Shown piece after piece: positions 16,999 to 25,019 of a DNA stretch of 64,000 nucleotides (within the stretch, counting starts at the first letter, position 1; each line of letters starts with the position of its first letter). Origin of the DNA: Pseudoprimorskyibacter insulae (GTDB lineage Bacteria; Pseudomonadota; Alphaproteobacteria; Rhodobacterales; Rhodobacteraceae); contig NZ_OMOJ01000005.1 of the NCBI RefSeq assembly GCF_900302505.1, forward strand, positions 1 through 64,000, read 5' to 3'. The notes beneath the pieces were generated by a model that saw only the letters and a list, made by a program, of their open reading frames with translations, did not search any database and was not told the origin of the DNA. The position numbers and the translations under genes are program-made.

Positions 16999-18333
16999 CT
17001 AAAGATAGTCAGACCTCTGCAAGCCATACTTGGCCATTTTCTCATTCAAGGTCCGGCGCGGCAGGCACAATTCGTCCATCACCGCCGCGATGGATCCCTT
17101 ATGACGACGCATTGTGTTGTCGATCAACATCCGCTCAAACGCTTCGACATATTCCTTCAACGGCTTGCCTTCGGTGGTCATCACCGGCTGCATTTCGTCG
17201 TGATCGCTCATCAACAATGACGCGATCGTGCCCGAGCCGCGACGCGATTGCAGCACCGCGCGTTCGGCCAGATTGATCAGCTGGCGCACATTGCCGGGCC
17301 ACGGGGCCTGAAGCAATTGCGCGGCCTCTTGTGCCGAAACCTGCGGCGCGTCGCAGCCGTATTCCTCGGCGAATTGATCGACCAGATGGGTAAACAGTTT
17401 GAGGATATCCTCGCCCCGCTGGCGCAGCGGCGGCACGGTGATCCGCAGGGCCGCCAGACGATAGAACAGATCGCCGCGAATGGCGTCCTCGGTCGTCTTG
17501 CCTTCGTTCTGAAGGTTCGAAATCGCGACGATGCGCGTTTCAGGCGGGTTGCCCTGTTCGTTGATAAAGCTCAGCAGACGCGCCTGAAGCGTGTCAGGAA
17601 GCGCTTCGATGTCTTCCAGCGCCAAGGTGCCGCCCCGCGCCTCCTCGACCGCTGGAAGGCGCGTATCCTCGGGCTGCATCGGGCCGAACAGGCGGCGCGT
17701 CAGGGCATCTTCGTCAAAGGCACCACAGCTGACCAGAACGAATTTCTTACCGGCGCGCGTACCGACCGCATGCAGCGCGTGGGCGATTAGCGTTTTGCCA
17801 GTGCCGGTTTCGCCTTCGATCAGCACATGCCCGTCGGCCTGCCCCAGATCGAGGATATCTTCGCGCAAGCGTTCCATCACCGGCGAGGTGCCCACCAGCT
17901 TGTTCATGATCTGCGAGCCGTCAGACAATTCGCGGCGCAGCGCCCGGTTATCAAGCGTCAGTCGGCGCGAATTGGTGGCCTTTTTCGCCAGTTCCGTCAT
18001 CCGGTCCGGGTTGAACGGCTTTTCAAGGAAGTCGAACGCGCCAATGCGCATCGCCTCAACCGCAATGGGCACATCGCCATGCCCGGTGATCATGATGACC
18101 GGCAAAGTGCTGTCGCTGCCCATCAGTTTGCGCAGCAATTGCAGCCCGTCCATGCCCGGCATTTTGATGTCGGAAATCACGATGCCCGGATAATCCGGCC
18201 CGACCGCGCCAAGCGCTTCTTCTGCGCTGGCGAAGGTTTCTGTGTCATAGCCTGACAGGGCCAGCCACTGGCTGATTGATTGACGCATGTCCTTTTCGTC
18301 ATCGACGATGGCAATTTTCATCGCTTTCGACAT
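16999..18333 (-). CDS. DctD-like NtrC-family response regulator lacking the GAFTGA loop
   Basis: This 444-residue regulator has a receiver domain with phospho-acceptor D55 (IVISDIKMPGMDG), an AAA+ domain with Walker A GETGTGKT (174-181), and a C-terminal Fis-type HTH (SIAAVMDELCLPRRTLNEKMAKYG). The GAFTGA loop that touches sigma-54 is missing: after LFG the sequence is PMQPEDTRLPAVEEARGG, shorter than normal. Walker B reads GGTLALEDIE instead of the usual DE order. It may therefore act without sigma-54, as shown for R. capsulatus NtrC, which also lacks GAFTGA. AAGGA precedes the ATG. It is coupled to the sensor gene seven bases upstream. A dicarboxylate role is inferred only from the pairing. 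Confidence 0.85.
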   Translation of the reverse strand: MSKAMKIAIVDDEKDMRQSISQWLALSGYDTETFASAEEALGAVGPDYPGIVISDIKMPGMDGLQLLRKLMGSDSTLPVIMITGHGDVPIAVEAMRIGAFDFLEKPFNPDRMTELAKKATNSRRLTLDNRALRRELSDGSQIMNKLVGTSPVMERLREDILDLGQADGHVLIEGETGTGKTLIAHALHAVGTRAGKKFVLVSCGAFDEDALTRRLFGPMQPEDTRLPAVEEARGGTLALEDIEALPDTLQARLLSFINEQGNPPETRIVAISNLQNEGKTTEDAIRGDLFYRLAALRITVPPLRQRGEDILKLFTHLVDQFAEEYGCDAPQVSAQEAAQLLQAPWPGNVRQLINLAERAVLQSRRGSGTIASLLMSDHDEMQPVMTTEGKPLKEYVEAFERMLIDNTMRRHKGSIAAVMDELCLPRRTLNEKMAKYGLQRSDYL

Positions 18334-18340
18334 GTGGTCC

Positions 18341-20104
18341 TTACTCCGCTGCCTGTGTCGTTTCGTTTAATATAGGAAGCTGCATCTCAAATACTGCCCC
18401 CCCGCCTTCCGCATTTCGCGCGGTCAGCCGCCCGCCAAGGTCGGACACAATGCCCGAAGAAATGGCCAGACCCAACCCAACGCCGTCGCCCGGCTGTTTG
18501 GTGGTATAAAATGGTTCAAACAGCGCATCGAGATCAGCAATCCCATGGCCATTGTCGCGCACGGTCAGCGTCGCGGTCTCACCACTGGCGAGAATGATCT
18601 CAACCAACGGGTTATCGACGTTGCGCGTGGCATCAATTGCGTTGCGCAGCAAGTTGACCATCACCTGTTCAATCCTCACGCGGTCGCCCATCACATAAAC
18701 GGGCCGTTCGGGTAGGATCTTGGACAGGCGCATTTGGCGCAATCGCAGCTGCGGCTCCATCATCGACAGGCTAGAGGCCAAGGCATCGCCCATATTGACG
18801 GGGTGAAACTCTGACGCGCCCTTGCGGGCGTAGGATTTGAGCTGGCGGGTGATCGCGCCCATGCGTTCGATCAGATCGTCGATGCGGTGGAAGGCGGTCA
18901 GCGCCTCATCCGGGCGGTTCCGGCGCAGCAACAATCGCGCCCCGGCCAGATAGGTTTTCATCGCCGCCAAAGGCTGATTCAGTTCGTGACTGACCGCCGC
19001 CGACATCTCGCCCAAAGCGGCGAGTTTTGAGCTTTGGGCCAGCGTCTGTTCCGCCACATCGAGGTTCTTTTGCACCCGTTCCCGCTCGGCGATTTCCCGC
19101 TGGAGCCGTTCGTTCAGCACGCGCAATTCCGCCGACTCCCGTTGGAACAGTGCCATGCGCAAGGCGCTTTTGCGGCTGAGGAGGTAGAACACCATCGCCG
19201 CAAGAATGGCGAATCCCATGATTTCAAGCGCCAAGACACCGTTCACTCGTTCGCGCACGCTGGCATAGGTGGTGAAGCTGGCGATGCGCCAACCCCGGAA
19301 CGGGATGCGCCCGGCGATGCGCATAACCGCTTCGCCGCTAAGGTAAGCCTCGGCTGGCAGGGCCGTCCAATCGGCAGTCACCTGAATGGCGCGGCTGATG
19401 GCGCCGCGCGCTGGCTGCCGCTCAAGCGCCTCTTCCTCGGTCAATCCGCGCCAGCGCGGTTCGGTCGCCAGAATGATAACGCCTTCACTGTTGGACACCA
19501 GAACAGCATCCGAAATTCCGGCCCAAGCGCGTTCAAACTTTTGCAGATCAACCTCAACCACGATCACCCCGACCGAGGCGTTCATATCCTCAACCCGGCG
19601 CGAGTAGGTAAAGATATACCCGCCGCTTTCACGCGGAAGCGTCGTAAACACGGTGATATTGGAGCGCTGCGCATCGACGAAATAGGCCGATTGCCGGTGC
19701 ATACTGCCCAAACGGTTGCGGTCGGTGGCGGCCACTGCGCGCCCGTCCTTATCGAGCAGCATCAGCGACGCCGCGCCAATCTCATCGACGTAAGAAATCA
19801 GGCGCTGCGTAGACTGGCTGAAATCGCCTGAATTCAGCGCCCCAATCAGCGCCGGATCACGGGCCAAAAGCTGCGGCACAATCGCGTTGCGGCGCAGTTC
19901 TGACACAAGGTTTCCCGAATAAAGCGCAAGGCGCAATTCGGCCCGGTTGCGCGTGGTTTCGGTGAACCGATTGGTCAGCAGATGGTTGGTAAACAGCACC
20001 GTGCCAATGGCAGTGACCAGCAATAGCCCAAGCGCCACCCGGACCCGCCAACTAAGCGGGCCAGAGCGTCTTTGGACTGCCTTGGTGGAGGTGCTGACCG
20101 ACAT
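18341..20104 (-). CDS. DctB-like sensor histidine kinase
   Basis: This roughly 587-residue membrane kinase has TM1 (VALGLLLVTAIGTVLFTNHLL), a periplasmic double-Cache-type sensor (about residues 50-280) with SYVDEIGAASLMLLDKDGR and GGYIFTYSRRVEDMNASVG, and TM2 (LALEIMGFAILAAMVFYLL). A coiled-coil follows, then the H-box SHELNQPLAAMKTYLAGA and an ATPase domain ending GVGLGLAISSGI. This is the architecture of DctB, which senses C4-dicarboxylates. The start is uncertain: ATG at 20104 or TTG at 20140 directly after purQ. Neither has a clear ribosome site. It signals to the adjacent DctD-like regulator. No dctA is present in the window. Confidence 0.85.
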   Translation of the reverse strand: MSVSTSTKAVQRRSGPLSWRVRVALGLLLVTAIGTVLFTNHLLTNRFTETTRNRAELRLALYSGNLVSELRRNAIVPQLLARDPALIGALNSGDFSQSTQRLISYVDEIGAASLMLLDKDGRAVAATDRNRLGSMHRQSAYFVDAQRSNITVFTTLPRESGGYIFTYSRRVEDMNASVGVIVVEVDLQKFERAWAGISDAVLVSNSEGVIILATEPRWRGLTEEEALERQPARGAISRAIQVTADWTALPAEAYLSGEAVMRIAGRIPFRGWRIASFTTYASVRERVNGVLALEIMGFAILAAMVFYLLSRKSALRMALFQRESAELRVLNERLQREIAERERVQKNLDVAEQTLAQSSKLAALGEMSAAVSHELNQPLAAMKTYLAGARLLLRRNRPDEALTAFHRIDDLIERMGAITRQLKSYARKGASEFHPVNMGDALASSLSMMEPQLRLRQMRLSKILPERPVYVMGDRVRIEQVMVNLLRNAIDATRNVDNPLVEIILASGETATLTVRDNGHGIADLDALFEPFYTTKQPGDGVGLGLAISSGIVSDLGGRLTARNAEGGGAVFEMQLPILNETTQAAE

Positions 20105-20141
20105 ACGCGCCAGATTACGGCGCGAGAATGGGCGGCTCAAG

Positions 20142-20810
20142 TCACGCGCCTGCGAGCGCCTCAGTCAAATGAGCGAAAAGCCGCGCACCATCGGTGCCGC
20201 CATGCGCCTCTTCTGCGGCCCGTTCGGGGTGCGGCATCATACCAAGAACGCGGCGGTTCTCAGACAGAATGCCCGCGATATCGGCGGTCGACCCATTGGG
20301 GTTCTGGCCATAGGTGAAGGCAATCCGATCTTCGTCTTGCAACAATTTCACCGTGTCGGCATCGGCGCTGTAATTGCCATCGTGATGGGCGATCGGGATC
20401 ATGATCTCCTGACCCTGCGCATAGGCCGAGGTAAAGACAGACGACGTGGTCTCAACCTTCAGCGGCGTGTTCTTACACACAAATTTCAGCCCGGCATTGC
20501 GCATCAACGCGCCGGGCAGAAGCTTGGTTTCGGTCAGAACCTGAAAGCCGTTGCACACCCCAAAGACATAGCCGCCGCGATCTGCGTGCGCCTTCACCGA
20601 TTGGCAAATTGGCGAATTGGCCGCGATGGCCCCGCAGCGCAGGTAGTCGCCAAAGCTAAAACCGCCCGGAATGCCGACCATATCGATGCCCGACGGAAGG
20701 TCAGTGTCCTTGTGCCACACCATCGTGACGTCCAGCCCGGCATTGCGGAAGGCCACCGCAAGATCGCGGTCGCAGTTGGAACCCGGAAAAACGATGACGG
20801 CGGCGCGCAT
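20142..20810 (-). CDS. purQ: Phosphoribosylformylglycinamidine synthase, glutaminase subunit PurQ
   Basis: This 222-residue class I glutamine amidotransferase supplies ammonia for the fourth step of purine synthesis. The catalytic cysteine is C86 in GVCNGFQVL. The His-Glu pair lies in MMPHPERA near the C-terminus. The N-terminus [12 protein letters not shown] and [13 protein letters not shown] are diagnostic of PurQ. It is the small-subunit type that works with PurS and the large PurL subunit. purS lies 1.2 kb upstream on the same strand and purL is not in the window. The alcohol dehydrogenase gene lies between purS and purQ, which is unusual. The stop is followed almost directly by the sensor kinase gene. 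Confidence 0.97.
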   Translation of the reverse strand: MRAAVIVFPGSNCDRDLAVAFRNAGLDVTMVWHKDTDLPSGIDMVGIPGGFSFGDYLRCGAIAANSPICQSVKAHADRGGYVFGVCNGFQVLTETKLLPGALMRNAGLKFVCKNTPLKVETTSSVFTSAYAQGQEIMIPIAHHDGNYSADADTVKLLQDEDRIAFTYGQNPNGSTADIAGILSENRRVLGMMPHPERAAEEAHGGTDGARLFAHLTEALAGA

Positions 20811-20823
20811 GGGGCAAGCTCCT

Positions 20824-21861
20824 TCAGGCGGTGAAATCGGTGATCACGGCCACGCCCGGCGGTGTCGGCCCGTTAAAGGCCGCAAGCTCCGCTCCGGTCT
20901 GCGACAGCGCAATCTCCCGTGCTATGAGCGGCGACATATCGACAGCGCCGCTTGTGATCAAGTCCAATAGGCTCGGATAACGCCAGCTTGGCATGCCGCG
21001 GGTGCCATAAAGCGCCAAATTCTTCATATAGACGCCGTTCATATTGATATTCATGAAGGCGGTGTGCCCCACGGGCATGCCAACCTGCACATGGCGGCCC
21101 AGCGGGCGCAGACAGTCGATGCTGGCGTTGGTCGTCGCCTCAATCCCCAGCGCCTCAACGCTGACATGCGCCCCGCCCTTGGTGATCTCACGGATCTGTT
21201 CGGCCACATCGCCATCGCGGGCGTTCACGGCGGCATCGGCCCCAAGGCCAAGCGCGTGGTCCAGCTTTTCCTGCACCACATCCACCACGATCACACGCGC
21301 GCCTATCGCTTTGCCCAGCAGCATCGCAGACAGGCCGATTCCCCCGGTGCCATGCACGGCCAGCCATTCGCCCGCCTTCACATCGGCGCGGCCCGTCAAA
21401 GCGTGCCAACTGGTGGTCACACGGCAGCCAAGGCCAGCCGCCACGGTTGGCGACAGCATCTCAGGCAAACGCGCGAGGTTGTGATCGAACGGAACCGCCA
21501 CATATTCGGCAAAGGCCCCCGGCTCAACGAACCCCGGCAAGCGTTGGTTCGGACAGGTGTTCTGATGACCCGACTGGCAACTTGGGCAAGTGCCACAAGC
21601 CAGAATGAACGGCGCAACCAGAACATCGCCCAGCTTGTAAGTCGCGCGCGGCCCGGCCTCCACAACCTCGCCGCAATATTCATGCCCGCCGATCTGTCCG
21701 GGCTTCACGCGCGGGTGCTCACCGCTCCAGCCGTGCCAATCGCTGCGGCACACGCCGCAGGCCAGGACCTTCAGAACAACCCCGTCTTCAGGACACTCCG
21801 GGAACGGAACATCCTCAATCGACAAGTCCTTGTTATATTCACGTAAAACCGCTGCACGCAT
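20824..21861 (-). CDS. Zinc-dependent medium-chain alcohol dehydrogenase
   Basis: This 345-residue MDR-family oxidoreductase shows the catalytic zinc site in [12 protein letters not shown] and GGHEYCGEV, the structural zinc cysteines in [15 protein letters not shown], and the NAD(P)-binding motif GTGGIGLSA followed by [14 protein letters not shown], whose acidic residue after the second strand suggests NAD. The overall organisation resembles Zn-alcohol dehydrogenases acting on primary or aromatic alcohols. The substrate cannot be told. The ATG at 21861 is set by AGGAGAAGGAGGG just upstream. It lies between purS, after a terminator, and purQ, 13 bases downstream, so it may be transcribed together with purQ. 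Confidence 0.9.
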   Translation of the reverse strand: MRAAVLREYNKDLSIEDVPFPECPEDGVVLKVLACGVCRSDWHGWSGEHPRVKPGQIGGHEYCGEVVEAGPRATYKLGDVLVAPFILACGTCPSCQSGHQNTCPNQRLPGFVEPGAFAEYVAVPFDHNLARLPEMLSPTVAAGLGCRVTTSWHALTGRADVKAGEWLAVHGTGGIGLSAMLLGKAIGARVIVVDVVQEKLDHALGLGADAAVNARDGDVAEQIREITKGGAHVSVEALGIEATTNASIDCLRPLGRHVQVGMPVGHTAFMNINMNGVYMKNLALYGTRGMPSWRYPSLLDLITSGAVDMSPLIAREIALSQTGAELAAFNGPTPPGVAVITDFTA

Positions 21862-21924
21862 GGGGGCCCTCCTTCTCCTGAAGGCTACCAGACCGCAGGG
21901 CCATGGCTGCGTCAAGCACCCAAA

Positions 21925-21954
21925 GAAAAACGCCGCGTCCCGATGGGCGCGGCG
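21925..21954 (-). terminator. Terminator downstream of purS
   Basis: CGCCGCG (21931-21937) pairs with CGCGGCG (21948-21954), with additional GC pairs inside the loop. On the minus strand the hairpin is followed by TTTTTCTTT. It separates the purC-purS unit from the alcohol dehydrogenase-purQ unit. Confidence 0.75.
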
Positions 21955-21978
21955 CTAGACATCCCGGTCAGGACAGGA

Positions 21979-22209
21979 TCACACCAGCTCGATCTCGTAG
22001 CGTTCGATCACAGTGTTCGCGAGAAGCTTCTCGCACATGTCTTTCACGGTCTCTTCGGTGGTGCCATCGGCCAGATCCAGCTCAATCACCTTGCCCTGAC
22101 GCACCCCTTCGACGCCAGCAAAGCCAAGGCTTCCGAGCGCGTGGCGCACGGCCTCACCCTGCGGATCCAGAACCCCGTTCTTCAACATCACGTGCACCCG
22201 TGCCTTCAT
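21979..22209 (-). CDS. purS: Phosphoribosylformylglycinamidine synthase subunit PurS
   Basis: The 76-residue PurS dimer bridges the PurQ glutaminase and the PurL synthase in the three-subunit FGAM synthase. The sequence MKARVHVMLKNGVLDPQGEAV, the VRQGKVIELDLAD strand and the ending KLLANTVIERYEIELV match PurS across its full length. It lies 93 bases downstream of purC on the same strand, and the gap contains only a short GC-rich stretch with ATAAATACTC resembling part of the repeat at 50994. A terminator follows. Confidence 0.96.
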   Translation of the reverse strand: MKARVHVMLKNGVLDPQGEAVRHALGSLGFAGVEGVRQGKVIELDLADGTTEETVKDMCEKLLANTVIERYEIELV

Positions 22210-22302
22210 TTTCGGCTCTCCGTCCTAGTGATAAGGGGCAAGCACCCCTCTTTCATCTTTCTCATAAATACTCAAAAGCCAGGCCCGCCGAGGGGCACGG
22301 CC

Positions 22303-23064
22303 TTAGTTGATCAGTTTCGGCTTTTCCATCGGCGTCGCGCCCTGCGGCATCAGGCCAAGGCGGCGTGCCACTTCGGCATAGGCATCCGTCAGGCTGCCCA
22401 GATCGCGGCGGAACACGTCTTTGTCCAACTTTTGCCCGGTCTCGATGTCCCACAGGCGGCAGCTGTCAGGGCTGATTTCATCGGCCACGACCAAACGCTG
22501 GAAATCGCCTTCATAGACACGACCCACTTCGATTTTGAAATCGACCAGACGAATGCCAACGCCGTACATCACACCGGCAAGGAAATCATTGACCCGCAGC
22601 GCAAGGCTCAGGATATCGTCCATGTCCTGCTGACTGGCCCAACCAAAGGCGGCAATATGCTCCTCAGTGACCAGCGGATCACCCAGCTTGTCATCTTTAT
22701 AGCAATATTCAACGATCGGGCGCGGCAATTGCGTGCCTTCTTCGATTCCCAGGCGCGTCGACATCGACCCGGCTGCAAAATTGCGCACGATGATTTCCAG
22801 CGGCACGATTTCACACGACCGCACCAGCTGTTCACGCATATTCAGGCGCTTCAGGAAGTGAGTCGGAACACCAATATTGTTCAGACCGATCATGAAAAAT
22901 TCGCTCATGCGGTTGTTCAGCGCACCCTTGCCGTCGATCACGTCTTTTTTCTGAGCGTTGAAAGCGGTGGCGTCATCTTTGAAATACTGCACGATGGTGC
23001 CCGGTTCGGGGCCTTCGTACAGGATTTTTGCCTTGCCTTCATAGATTTTCTTACGACGTGCCAT
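22303..23064 (-). CDS. purC: SAICAR synthetase PurC
   Basis: This 253-residue enzyme condenses CAIR with aspartate using ATP in purine synthesis. The N-terminus [17 protein letters not shown], the substrate loop [17 protein letters not shown], the signature [13 protein letters not shown] and the metal/nucleotide segment [11 protein letters not shown] with [12 protein letters not shown] are all present in order. Length is standard. It is the first gene of the purC-purS unit. A 158-base region separates it from the divergent zeta-subunit gene and must hold both promoters. Confidence 0.97.
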   Translation of the reverse strand: MARRKKIYEGKAKILYEGPEPGTIVQYFKDDATAFNAQKKDVIDGKGALNNRMSEFFMIGLNNIGVPTHFLKRLNMREQLVRSCEIVPLEIIVRNFAAGSMSTRLGIEEGTQLPRPIVEYCYKDDKLGDPLVTEEHIAAFGWASQQDMDDILSLALRVNDFLAGVMYGVGIRLVDFKIEVGRVYEGDFQRLVVADEISPDSCRLWDIETGQKLDKDVFRRDLGSLTDAYAEVARRLGLMPQGATPMEKPKLIN

Positions 23065-23222
23065 GAGATCTCTTTCGATGGGGGTAAATGGAGCGCGACT
23101 CCACTGTCATTCGCCCTCATAGTGCATGGGCGGCATTGTCGCAAGCTGCGCCACCCCCTTGCGCCCCGCGCCCTCAGGCGGCATACGTTTATTTAACCGC
23201 AACGCCCGAGGGAGTGTGACCA

Positions 23223-23537
23223 ATGACCACCTTCGACGATCGTGAAAGCGCATTTGAAAACAAATTCGCGCATGACGAAGAAATGAAATTCAAGGCTGAG
23301 GCCCGCTGCAACAAGCTGCTGGGTCTTTGGGCCGCCGAAAAGCTGGGCAAGTCCGGCGATGAGGCCGCAGCCTATGCCAAAGAAGTCGTGAAGGCCGACT
23401 TCGAAGAAGCAGGCCACGAAGATGTGGTGCGCAAGGTCGCAGGCGACCTTGGCGATGCCTCCAGCGCAGAAGAAATCCGCGCCAAGATGGTTGAGTTTCT
23501 AGCCGAAGCCAAAAAACAGCTGATGTCCGAACTCTGA
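23223..23537 (+). CDS. F1-ATPase inhibitor zeta subunit-type protein (DUF1476)
   Basis: The 104-residue four-helix protein matches the DUF1476 family, whose Paracoccus denitrificans member is the zeta subunit that inhibits ATP hydrolysis by F1-ATPase through its N-terminal segment. The start MTTFDDRESAFENKFAHDEE, with the FENKFAHD motif, and the helix AEARCNKLLGLWAAEKLG are diagnostic. The start ATG has GAGGGAG upstream at slightly long spacing. It is monocistronic, with a strong terminator just after the stop. Inhibitory potency varies widely among alphaproteobacteria, so the physiological effect here is unknown. Confidence 0.9.
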   Translation: MTTFDDRESAFENKFAHDEEMKFKAEARCNKLLGLWAAEKLGKSGDEAAAYAKEVVKADFEEAGHEDVVRKVAGDLGDASSAEEIRAKMVEFLAEAKKQLMSEL

Positions 23538-23564
23538 GGCACATTGCCTTTCGGACCGATTTTG

Positions 23565-23593
23565 AAACGCGCCTTTCGGGGCGCGTTTTTCTT
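23565..23593 (+). terminator. Terminator of the zeta-subunit gene
   Basis: AAACGCGCC (23565-23573) pairs perfectly with GGCGCGTTT (23580-23588) around a 6-nt loop, followed by TTTTTCTTT. This is a classic intrinsic terminator 28 bases after the stop codon. Confidence 0.9.
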
Positions 23594-23642
23594 TGCGCGC
23601 CCCCTTTTGCAGCAAGATCGAACAGGATCATGAGCAATATCG

Positions 23643-23699
23643 GTTTGCGTCAACGCCCGCGCCGTGCCAAACCGGCGCAAACTTAGCACAAAGGGCACG
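23643..23699 (+). promoter_or_regulatory. Structured leader of the homocysteine methyltransferase gene with mutually exclusive pairings
   Basis: Three pairings compete here: GTTTGCG/CGCAAAC (23643-23649 with 23676-23682), GCGCCG/CGGCGC (23659-23664 with 23673-23678) and CGTGCC/GGCACG (23663-23668 with 23694-23699). The last would cover the ribosome site AAGGG at 23691-23695, and the short loop of the second hairpin could pair with it as a pseudoknot. It does not match the SAM-II, SAM/SAH or SAH riboswitch consensus as I know them. A regulatory role is an inference. Confidence 0.35.
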
Positions 23700-23703
23700 C
23701 CTG

Positions 23704-24720
23704 ATGACAAATGCGCTTTCAGACCTTCTGGCCACCCGCGACTGGCTTTTGACCGATGGGGCCACGGGCACGAACCTGTTCAACATGGGGCTGACCTCAG
23801 GCGATGCGCCCGAGCTTTGGAACGAAACCCACCCTGAAAACATCCTCAAGCTTTACCAATCGGCTGTGGATGCGGGCAGTGATCTGTTCCTGACCAACTC
23901 CTTTGGTGGCAACAGGTCGCGTCTGAAACTGCATGATTCCGGTCACCGCGCGCATGAACTGTCGCGCATCGCTGCGGAACTTGGCCGCGAAGTCGCCGAC
24001 AAAGCGGGCCGCAAAGTGATTGTCGCCGGTTCCGTCGGCCCGACGGGCGAGATAATGCAGCCAGTCGGCACGCTCAGCCACGCGCTGGCGGTTGAGATGT
24101 TCGAGGAAACCGCGCAGGGCCTCAAGGATGGCGGAGCAGATGTGGTCTGGGTTGAAACCATCTCGGCCCCCGAAGAATTCCGCGCCGCCGCCGAAGCCTT
24201 TGCCAATGTCGGCATGGACTGGTGCGGCACCATGAGCTTTGACACCGCAGGCCGCACCATGATGGGCGTGACATCGGCGGATATGGTCAAGATGGTCGAT
24301 AGCCTGCCCAACCCGCCGCTGGCCTTTGGCGCGAACTGCGGCGTGGGCGCGTCGGACCTGCTGCGCACGGTTCTGGGCTTTTCCGCCCAAGGCACCGAAC
24401 GCCCGCTGATCGCCAAGGGCAATGCCGGCATTCCGAAATACGTCGATGGGCATATCCACTACAACGGCACGCCTGAACTGATGGCCGATTACGCCTGCCT
24501 TGCACGCGATGCGGGCGCGACGATCATCGGCGGCTGCTGTGGCACCATGCCCGAACACCTGCGCGCCATGCGCGAGGCGCTGGAAACCCGTCCACGCGGG
24601 CCGCGCCCGACACTGGAAGACATCGCCGCCAAGATCGGCGGGTTCAGCTCTGACTCAGATGGTACGGGCGACGATTCCGACGCGCCCAAGCGTGCACGCG
24701 CGAACCGCCGTCGCCGCTAA
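23704..24720 (+). CDS. Betaine/methyl-sulfonium homocysteine S-methyltransferase-like enzyme
   Basis: This 338-residue zinc methyltransferase has the barrel start LLTDGATGTNLFNMGL and the three zinc cysteines C212 (GANCGVG), C278 and C279 (IGGCCGT) of the homocysteine S-methyltransferase family. It would move a methyl group from glycine betaine or a related donor such as DMSP to homocysteine, giving methionine. In this bacterial group such genes feed on osmolytes. The ATG at 23704 is chosen for homology. AAGGG lies eight bases upstream. The C-terminal 25 residues are an acidic then basic low-complexity tail. The stand-alone enzyme lacks the cobalamin domains of MetH. Donor identity is not shown by sequence. 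Confidence 0.85.
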   Translation: MTNALSDLLATRDWLLTDGATGTNLFNMGLTSGDAPELWNETHPENILKLYQSAVDAGSDLFLTNSFGGNRSRLKLHDSGHRAHELSRIAAELGREVADKAGRKVIVAGSVGPTGEIMQPVGTLSHALAVEMFEETAQGLKDGGADVVWVETISAPEEFRAAAEAFANVGMDWCGTMSFDTAGRTMMGVTSADMVKMVDSLPNPPLAFGANCGVGASDLLRTVLGFSAQGTERPLIAKGNAGIPKYVDGHIHYNGTPELMADYACLARDAGATIIGGCCGTMPEHLRAMREALETRPRGPRPTLEDIAAKIGGFSSDSDGTGDDSDAPKRARANRRRR

Positions 24721-24743
24721 GAAACAACTGCGCCGCCAAGGCC

Positions 24744-25019
24744 TTAGCTTTGACGGCGTCCGCGCCACCCGCCCCGGCGCGCAGGCCGATCCGCCTGCAC
24801 CAAACCTTCCCGCAACACCTTGGTCATCGGATGGTCGCCCGCATCGGCATAGCGGGCCAGCAGCGTTTCGATCAGATCATTGGTATTTGCGCCCATCGGC
24901 ACCGACAGCGCCCAATCCATAAAGATCGACCGGCATTCCCCTTCGGTGATACCGTCGATTTGATAGGCCTCTTGGATCAAGGCCTTGGGATCAGTCTGTG
25001 GGTCGCCCTTCGTCGGCAT
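24744..25019 (-). CDS. Small protein downstream of and overlapping glnE, function unknown
   Basis: This 91-residue protein includes DPKALIQEAYQIDGITEGECRSIFMDWAL and DLIETLLARYADAGDHPMTKVLREG, with a basic tail. It is helical, soluble and without known motif. It overlaps the 3' end of glnE by 29 bases, so the two are translationally coupled. Similar short genes seem to accompany glnE in related genomes, but I know no function. The good codon pattern and coupling make it a likely real gene. Confidence 0.65.
   Translation of the reverse strand: MPTKGDPQTDPKALIQEAYQIDGITEGECRSIFMDWALSVPMGANTNDLIETLLARYADAGDHPMTKVLREGLVQADRPARRGGWRGRRQS

Noticed and set aside
23643-23703. SAM-II, SAM/SAH or SAH riboswitch upstream of the homocysteine methyltransferase
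   Set aside because: The leader lacks the conserved blocks I associate with those classes (for example GAUUU and GUUAAA of SAM-II), so I report only a structured leader.
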